A stretch of 12,926 nt of DNA from Polyrhizophydium stewartii. Taxonomy: Eukaryota; Chytridiomycota; Chytridiomycetes; Rhizophydiales. How positions within the stretch are numbered: the stretch's first letter is position 1; each line of letters starts with the position of its first letter. The DNA lies in the NCBI GenBank assembly GCA_027604665.1, contig JADGIZ010000490.1, positions 1-12,926 on the forward strand. The letters are read 5' to 3'. Shown in pieces: positions 6,907 to 12,926 of the stretch. A program made the position numbers and the translations under genes. The notes beneath the pieces were generated by a model. The model had not been told where the DNA came from. It made no database searches and saw nothing but the letters and a program-made list of their open reading frames with translations.

Positions 6907-9900
6907 ATGTCGCTGCCGGAGCCCTTTGAGCTGGTGTCGCTCGCCGTCGGGCCGCTGGCGCCCGCGGGGTCCGCGCCTGCGGCGGCCGCCGCGCCCAGCG
7001 GCTCCGCGCCGGCGCACACGCCCAGCGCAGCCGCCGCCCTCGCTCTCGGAGTCCCGCCCGCCTCGGCGGCTTCGTCGCCTCCAGGCACATCTGGGCCGGC
7101 AGCACGCCCGCCGGCGGCCGGCGCGCCGCAGCCCGCAGAGGGCCCGCTTGCACGCACTCTCGGCTCCGCAACGGCCCTCTTTGGCTCCTTCCAGAGCCTG
7201 GGGCTCCTCGGCCAACAGCATCCGGCGCAGCCGACCGCGACCAACGGCGACGCCCCGGCATCGCTCACCTTTGGCGCCGCCGAGCTCTGCGGTAGGCTGG
7301 CTTGGCCCGGAAGACCCCGGACCGGACGCCTGCTGGCGCGGGGCACTCTGCATGCCGGCCTCCGCCGCTGGCATGCCGTGCGTCGGCGCGCCGCCCGTCC
7401 CCCGCGGCGTCGGCACGCATCCGAGGTTGCTTCCGCTCGACGCTCACACAACCCTTGCTTGGCTCGCCGGACCTGCGCCTCGGCCGCACCGCCGCGGCTG
7501 CCCGCCTGCTCGCCCGCCCTCCGTCGCCAGGAACGGACCTGTTTGTTGGCACGTCGGACGGATCGCTGGTGCACTATGTCATCGAGCCGATCCTCGAGTC
7601 GGTCAATGCGCAGGTGTGTTGTTGCCCGAGCCGGCCACCGGTTGCGCTGTGGGCGCCACCAACCGTCGTGCTGACGGCCGCGCAGCCTGTGGTGCGCCTC
7701 AAGTCCCGCGTGCAGGTGTCAGCCTCCAAGAAGCCCGTACACTCGATCCTGGCCATTCCGACCGAGTCCAAACTCGCAATCCACACAGGCAGGCACCCGC
7801 CGCTGCAGCATCACCGAGACCGCAACGCTGATTCGGCATCTGACCCCGCGCGCTCTGCAGATGGCATCCTTGCGTTCTACCGCCTCGAGTCGCTTACTCC
7901 CGTGCCACAAGCCCAGATCCAGCCCATCAAGGGCGTGACGGCGTTTTGCGCGGACAAGACCGTGCAAAGCCCACTCTTGCTTGCCGTTGCGAAACGCAGG
8001 TCCGTGTGCGGGTACTTTCTGGACAGCCAGCTCGTGCTCAAAAAGGTGCTGTTCCGGCACACCATCGTCGCTTGGATCTGCATCTGCTGATATCCCAGGA
8101 TATCTGGTGTGGTCACAGGAAGTCAGCGTGATCGACGGCGCGCTGATCGTGGCCCAGGACGGCAGCGTGGTGTGTGCGGCGGACGCATCGTCGTACAAGC
8201 TCGTGCGCCTCGACTCGGGCGAGTGCACGCCGCTGTTCCCGTATGAAAAGTCGCAGATGTCGCCGCTGGCGGTCGCGATCGGCGGGGGCGAGTTCCTGCT
8301 CGTCACGGCTTCGGCGCAAGGCGTCGGTCTGGGCGTGTTCATCTCGTCGCTCGGCGAGCCCATCCGCGGCACGCTGCAATGGCCTTCCGTGCCAATCTCA
8401 ATGGGTGCGCTTCGTGGGAATTGTGCCACAACGTCTCGTCTTGCGTGAATCCAAGGCTGACTCTCGTCTGCGCTCACGGTGTTTGTGGGGCATTTCCACA
8501 CATGCAGTGTTCCAGTTTCCATATGTTGTTACGCTGCTGCGAAACAACACTCTCCAGATCCACAACTTCAAGACACAAGACCTCGTCCAATCCATTACGT
8601 TCCCTGCAGACTCACCCGCGCGGTACGTGTCGCTCGCCTCATATCCGCTCGAGATCAAGATCACCAGTGGGGGCGACACGCTCGACACCGAGAGCAACGA
8701 CGGCTCCACAACAGCGTCCGCCGCGGCTGCTCGCAGCCTGATCCCCGGCGGCACCGTGCAGGTCGTGATTAGTTTTGGCGAGGAGATCCTTGGCCTGCGC
8801 ATGATTCCGTGGGAGACACAGGTCGACCGCTTGCTCGAGTCGAATCGCACGCAACAGGCAGTCACGCTGTGCGAGCAAATGCTCAAGAAGGAAGAAGACG
8901 GCCCAGCAAAGGTAGTTTTCTCGGATGCCATCCCCCCTTGTGCTTGATCCTGGCGGCTGCTGTGGTTTCCGCTGACCGCCGGGCTGCGCGCAGCGCAACA
9001 AACTGGTGCGAGTCTACATCCGTGCGGGGCTGCAGTTTATCCAGGACGCAAAGTTCCAGCAGGCCTTGAACTGCTTCCGGAGAGGCCGCATCGACCCGCG
9101 CTCGCTCATTTTCCTGTTTCCGGATGTGCGGCCGCGGTCGTGCGCGATGCTGCCCGCCGGCTACTCGGCGCGGTGGATGGCCGACATGCAGTCTGTCAAC
9201 GAGATTAGTGCGTTGAAGATGCGCGGGTGCGGTGGTGCGATGGGCTCCGCTCCTGCACTTGCTGACTGCCGTGCTTCAAGTCGCACGGGTTGTTGCTCGG
9301 GACCATCCGAACGCCGATCAAGAGGCGCTGCAGTCGCTGAAGACGGCTATGATGGTCGAAGCGCAGGTGCGTGCCTCCAAGCGACAGATGTCTGCGCTCG
9401 GCTGTTGACCGAGTCAACGCACGCGCTTGCACTGAGCAGGACATGCTCGTCGCATACCTTTCAGACATTCGGCGGTCGAAGCTGTTCCGCCCCGAGTTCC
9501 GCGAGGCGATCGACTCGACGCTGCTCAAGCTTTACTCGGAAAGCAATGTACCCGCCATGTACGACTTGCTCTCCGGCGAGAACTTTTGCGTCATTGAGGA
9601 CTGCGAGGCATTCTTGGCCAGCCGGCACCGCTACTTTGCGCAGAGCCTGCTCTACAAGAACAACAAGATGTTCAAGGCCGTTCTTGATCTGTGGATCCAG
9701 TGAGAATGGCGCCGGCGCGCATGGTGTTCACCGTGGATTGGAAGAGTGCCATGCTGACGCATGTCTGGGTCGGCGGCGGCGGCAACGTCAGGCTTGCGTC
9801 TGGCGAGCTTGCTGATCCCGACTTTGTCGGCATGCCGCTTATCGTCGACTTGCTTGTCGAGATCAGCGACCCAGACTTAATTTGGCGGTACGCAGAATGG

Positions 9901-11342
9901 GTTCTGCGGCGCGATCCGATCCGCGGTGTCAAGGTGATTTGTGCCGAGTGCACCGTGCCAGATACGTCCATGGCACCGCAGCTGACACGGCTTCCCTGCC
10001 TTGGATGCAGATCTTCACGGAGAGAACAGATGCGCTGTTTGAGCCATCCAAGGTCCTCGACTTTCTCGAGTCGTTTGGCACGCGCGCGCTCAAGGCTTTC
10101 ATTGAGCATCTGGTCTTACGCAACGGCAGCAAGGTGCGCCTGTCGTGCGCTGCTTGCTGGTGCCGTGTGACCATGAGCCTGACGCGGAATCACGGGCACC
10201 GACGCGCAGGATCCTGCATTGCACACCAGGCTTGCGCAGCTGTACATTGACGCCATTGTCAATCTTGCGACAGACGAGAACGTCGGCATGCTTGGTGCGT
10301 GCCGCTGTGCATGGCACACTTGCGGCCCACGCCAGATCCAAGCAGCGCTGATGCATGCTGTTGCGCAGAGCGGCAGTTCCACGAGCGACAGTCGCTCTCG
10401 CAGACGTTTGTCGGCTTCCTGCGCCAGCAGCGCGACCCGCTTGCGTCGGCGCGCTTGGCATTTGTCGACTACGTGCGAGCGAGCGCGCATGAGATTGATG
10501 CACCGGCGCTGCTCGCGCGGCTCGACGAGGAGCGGCCCGACATGCACATTGAGCATGTTGCACTGCTGACGCGGGTGAGCAGTTGCCGCGACGTTGTTGG
10601 CGTTTGGTTGAGATGTATGTGGAGCGCGCGACTGCTGACGCGGCGGCCTTGGCCCAGATGAAGCGCCACGACGAGGCGCTCGAGCTGCTTGCGCTCCGCA
10701 TGGGCGACTATGCGGCAGCCGAGCACTTTTGTCTCGACGTTGGAAGCAGCCCGCCGCTCTTTGGCGCACCGGGAGCAAGCAAGGCGCCGCCAGTCTGGCC
10801 GCCGGCCGTCACGCCTGCGTCCGTCGCGCTGCTGCACCAGCTCGTCTCGCTGTACATTGACGCATCGGGGAAAGGGTGCGACTCGCCTCCGCGCGCCGCG
10901 TGAACTTGCGATGGTATCTTGCATCCAACTGACGCAGCGCGCGCGCAGATCACTGCAACGCCGGACGTCGTATCCGGACCAGGTCCTTTTGCTGCTGTCG
11001 CGATACGGCCAGTCGCTCGACGCGCTGCGCATCCTACGCGAGCTGCCGGATCACTGGGGCATCACGATGCTCGCGCCTTTCATCGAGAGCGTCTGCGCGA
11101 GCACGTTGCATTCGCGGCGCGAGAGCCAGCTCGTGCGGGCACTTGCCCGCGGCCAGCATACACAGGAGCACCAGCGGCTTGGCAACGCCCAGCAGGCGCA
11201 CGCGCCGATCGTGCTCTCCAACGAGCCGTTTTATTTGTGCGCCGCGTGCGGGAAGCCGCTGAGAGACCCAACGCTCTTTGTGCGCCGCCCCAACGGCACG
11301 CTCGTTCATTTCCAATGCCAAAGCAAGCCGCCTGGGCAATAG
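6907..11342 (+). CDS. TGFBRAP1/VPS3-VPS39 family subunit of the CORVET/HOPS tethering complex, about 14 exons
   Basis: Members bridge Rab-positive endosomes or vacuoles before fusion. Exons: 6907-7291, 7531-7613, 7686-7788, 7861-8045, 8119-8404, 8508-8911, 8994-9366, 9440-9699, 9792-9933, 10011-10133, 10210-10294, 10369-10574, 10613-10875, 10949-11342; about 1,096 residues, longer than the usual 860-1,010 because of an Ala/Pro-rich insert (about residues 15-95). The ATG at 6907 has good context and opens MSLPEPFELVSL, like the family N-terminus. The CNH domain spans about residues 120-450 (ELCG-GTDLFVGTSDG, SKKPVHSIL, FPYVVTLL). Helical repeats follow (AKFQQALNCFRRGRIDPRSL), then Vps39 domain 1 (LLKLYSES, ENFCVIEDCE) and a terminal Vps39 domain 2 zinc-binding-like motif, C-x2-C (about 1063, 1066) with PNGTLVHFQC. 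TGFBRAP1/VPS3 (CORVET) fits slightly better than VPS39 (HOPS). The frame breaks near 9219-9240 and 10572-10612; see those entries. Confidence 0.87.
7292..7530 (+). other. Longest intron (239 bp) of the TGFBRAP1-like gene
   Basis: It starts GTAGGC and ends GTCGCCAG; the phase 1 join restores a glycine between ELC and TDLFVGT, the point where TGFBRAP1 proteins have C-G-x-D-L-(F/Y)-V-G-T. It is about three times the length of most introns here and one of only two with a GTA donor. No conserved exon was recognised inside it. Confidence 0.65.
7789..7860 (+). other. Probable GC-AG intron (72 bp) of the TGFBRAP1-like gene
   Basis: The exon ends ACAG and the intron starts GCAGGC, ending CTCTGCAG. 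Removal gives IHT-D-GILAFY, matching the family's CDG-x-(L/I)-x-x-Y strand. There is no GT donor in the required place. Its length is a multiple of three and it has no in-frame stop, so retention would add 24 residues instead of ending translation. Confidence 0.6.
9219..9240 (+). other. Reading-frame break in the TGFBRAP1-like gene (likely one extra G)
   Basis: Frame one reads plausibly as far as QSVNEISALKM (ATG at 9219). The next plausible coding stretch, WAPLLHLLTAVLQVARVV (from 9241), is in another frame. Dropping one G from the GGG at 9225-9227 would make the frames continuous. The only frame-compatible GT-AG joins found are 46 bp (9173-9218) or use unlikely sites, and none has the local CTGAY branch motif. 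It could be a sequencing or assembly error, a real mutation, or an unusually small intron. Confidence 0.5.
10572..10612 (+). other. Second frame problem in the TGFBRAP1-like gene: 38-bp intron or a missing base
   Basis: The frame changes between HIEHVALLTR (ending 10574) and MYVERATADAAAL (from 10613). A GTGAGC...TTGAG intron at 10575-10612 keeps frame and gives nearly the expected spacing in the family, but it is only 38 bp, ends in GAG and lacks a CTGAY branch motif. Alternatively one G is missing from the GGG at 10573-10575, which would let the segment be read through as coding. Confidence 0.45.
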
Positions 11343-11388
11343 ATTGCTTTCTTGGTGGAGCGTGGCTCGGCGCTGGCGCTTTTACAGC
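11343..11388. other. 46-bp convergent gap, overlapping 3' UTRs expected
   Basis: The TGFBRAP1-like stop (TAG 11340-11342) and the shugoshin stop (TAA on the minus strand, 11389-11391) face each other. Both transcripts must run their 3' UTRs into the opposite gene's coding sequence. No AATAAA hexamer is seen on either strand here. Confidence 0.6.
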
Positions 11389-12589
11389 TTATTCCACGGG
11401 CTTGTCTGGCTCGGGCGATGCGGCTGCAGCGATCGCGCATGTCAGCCCAGCTTGCGCGGTTGTGGGATGCAAAGCGGGCAGACTCACGCCGCCGCATCTT
11501 GGTCCTGAGCGAAGGCAGCTTGTAGCTGGATGTCGCAAGCGACGCGCGCCGACGAGGTCTCGGCCGTTCCTCGGCGGACCCAGAGTCAGGCACGGATACC
11601 TCGGGCGAGAGCGACCGACTGCGCTGCGGTGCACGACTTGCGCTCCAGTCATCAGCGCACTGCGGGACTTGTTCGCTCGCCGGCGCTTCCGCGTCGTGAG
11701 AGGAGATATCCAGATCAGCCAGATTCAATGCGATGCTGGAGCTGGGCGGGTTGTGTTTCGGCGGCGAGTCGTCTGGCTCGCTCGTGGCTTCTGATATCGT
11801 GTCCAGATGCGCGGCGGCCGATCCGGACGTCCCAGCAGTCGGGCGGCATGCGTGCGCTTCGGCGGCTGCCGCGAGCGGGCTTGTCACGAGCGGAACGGTC
11901 GCCGCGGCGGCGGTCAATGCGGCATGTGTCTTGCGAGACCGCAAAGGCTTGGGCGGCCGCGCCAGCGCTGCATCCCGCCTCCGCGGCTGCCGGCGGTCGG
12001 ACCGCAAAGCGGCTGCCGCCGGTTCAAGCTTTTCGAGATCGTGGTCAGGGACCCTGCGCTCGTGGTCGGCCGTGCTCATCTCGCCGAGCGCACGCAGCCC
12101 CGGCAGAGCGTGCTGCTCAAAGATGCTCGCAGCCTTGGTGAATGCCTGTCTCATGCCCTCGAACGCGGCGATGGTCGTGCGGGAGACATCCTGCACGACG
12201 GGCACGGCGTCAGCGGCGAGGCTCGCGTCACCGAGAGCAGACGACAGAGACACACTCTCAGTGTCTCGATCGGCTTGTCGAGCTGCGCGCGCTCGGCCTG
12301 CAGCTGCTCGATGCGCATCGAAGCGGCGTGCAGCTGTGCGCGCAGGCGTATAACCAGCTCTGCGTGCTCGTAAGCTTGCTTCTGCGTGAGTGGAGGCATC
12401 CCACATCAGCGGCGAGCAAGAGGCACCATGCGATGCGCGGCGTGCGGCACAGCACACCTGGAGCTCGACCTTTTCGTTTTCAAGTCGGCGCACCTGGGCC
12501 GTGAGGCGGGTGTTGGTGCGCACGAGCTCGTTGTTGCGGCGGGAGAACGAGTCGCGCACTGTGGGGAGGTGGCCGCGGCATCGCTGCAT
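11389..12589 (-). CDS. Shugoshin, four exons
   Basis: Shugoshin sits at centromeres, binds PP2A-B' through an N-terminal coiled coil and shields cohesin from separase; in fungi its C-terminal basic motif reads phosphorylated histone H2A. Exons in transcript order: 12589-12458, 12381-12256, 12190-11488, 11423-11389, giving 331 residues. The N-terminal coiled coil (about residues 15-86) starts SFSRRNNELVRTNTRL and continues across the first junction through KQAYEHAELVIRLRAQL. The middle is Ala/Ser/Pro-rich and probably disordered. The C-terminal shugoshin motif SYKLPSLRTKMRRP lies at about 308-321, its last Pro created by the final splice. Introns of 76, 65 and 64 bp have GTG donors and CTGAY branch motifs. 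Without splicing, the last frame would run to 11306 and overlap the neighbouring gene; the spliced form ends at 11389. ATG 12589 is the simplest start, but it may lie inside a 5' intron. Confidence 0.86.
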
Positions 12590-12926
12590 CGCGTCAGCAG
12601 GCCGAGTGAGACACGGGCGGCCGCGGTGGCCACTTGCGCTGCTCGAGCGGTCTTGCGGACATATGCGGCACGGCGGTCAGTCGCGGCGAGGGTGCGAGCG
12701 ATGCCGTGTCTCACGGCGGGTCTCTGGTGCAAGCGCGGAGAAACGGGCGGGCCGGCGGGGGTCGGCAGCGTCGAGGCGGCCGGCCAGATCCGGGCCTGCT
12801 TGCGCCGGTTTCTGCGCCGCCATGCACGGCCGCTGGCACCGGACACGCCGTTCGCGCGGGATTAGTCAGCAGCAGCGATGTCGCGGGACTACAGTGTCCG
12901 TGCCGCCGCGACCCCCCCCCCCACAC
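12590..12926 (-). promoter_or_regulatory. 5' flank of shugoshin, possibly with a 5' exon
   Basis: This stretch is upstream of the shugoshin start and should hold its promoter and 5' UTR. On the minus strand, a frame open from about 12860 down to 12604 contains a basic, alanine-rich stretch (YVRKTARAAQVATAAA). It can be joined in frame to the coiled-coil exon through a GTGTCT donor (12602) and a CCCCACAG acceptor (ending 12552). That frame has no ATG and meets a TAA upstream at about 12862, so a further exon would be needed. Nothing else is recognised. Confidence 0.35.
12912..12922 (+). repeat. Poly-C run at the window end
   Basis: Eleven consecutive C bases stand four bases from the window end. 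Such runs often stop assemblies, so the window may end at a contig edge; the run length itself is unreliable. Confidence 0.6.

Noticed and set aside
8046..8118. Apparent frameshift after LVLKK in the TGFBRAP1-like gene
   Set aside because: A 73-bp GTG...CACAG intron with a CTGAT branch motif joins LVLKK to EVSVIDGA in phase and gives the expected family pattern, so no lesion is needed.
11306..11388. Shugoshin C-terminal extension overlapping the TGFBRAP1-like stop
   Set aside because: The unspliced frame runs to 11306, but a 64-bp GTGAGT...CTGCAG intron (11487-11424) completes the conserved KMRRP motif and ends the protein at 11389.
12912..12926. Telomere-like C-rich end
   Set aside because: It is a single homopolymer run without a repeated unit such as CCCTAA, so it is more likely a contig-end artefact.

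Overview
The window looks like nuclear DNA of a GC-rich, intron-rich early-diverging fungus, most plausibly a chytrid. I infer this from five eukaryotic genes with short introns (mostly 64-140 bp), fungal-type shugoshin and glutaminyl-tRNA synthetase proteins, and a Crinkler-like gene of the kind known from chytrids, arbuscular mycorrhizal fungi and oomycetes. The species cannot be named from the sequence alone. No tRNA, rRNA, CRISPR array, transposase or bacterial-type operon was seen.

Layout from left to right. (1) 1-990, + strand: pieces of a tyrosyl-DNA phosphodiesterase (TDP1) gene. The N-terminal part and the first catalytic H-x-K motif can be read across spliced exons, but the second catalytic half is absent, so it is probably a truncated relic. 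(2) 1743-3221, + strand: an apparently single-exon Crinkler-like protein. It has a ubiquitin-like header, a second similar module, and a C-terminal PD-(D/E)XK nuclease-type domain that lacks the usual glutamate. Together these form an accessory-looking block with less GC-biased codons than the rest. (3) 3408-6217, - strand: a complete five-exon cytosolic glutaminyl-tRNA synthetase. (4) 6218-6906: a shared divergent promoter region. (5) 6907-11342, + strand: a roughly 14-exon TGFBRAP1/VPS3-VPS39 family tethering-complex subunit. All parts are recognisable, but the reading frame breaks at two places, both in GGG runs. (6) 11389-12589, - strand: a four-exon shugoshin, convergent with the previous gene with only 46 bp between the two stop codons. 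(7) 12590-12926: the 5' flank of shugoshin, ending in a poly-C run.

The three right-hand genes are housekeeping functions (translation, endosome/vacuole membrane tethering, centromeric cohesion protection) with no obvious pathway link; their proximity reflects compact gene packing. Splicing is uniform: donors are nearly all GTG rather than GTA, two introns are probably GC-AG, and most introns carry a CTGAY branch motif about 10-35 bases before the acceptor. I used that signature to choose exon boundaries and to judge doubtful ones. All exon structures are hand-built from reading-frame continuity, splice signals and family resemblance; none has been checked by transcript data or a database search.
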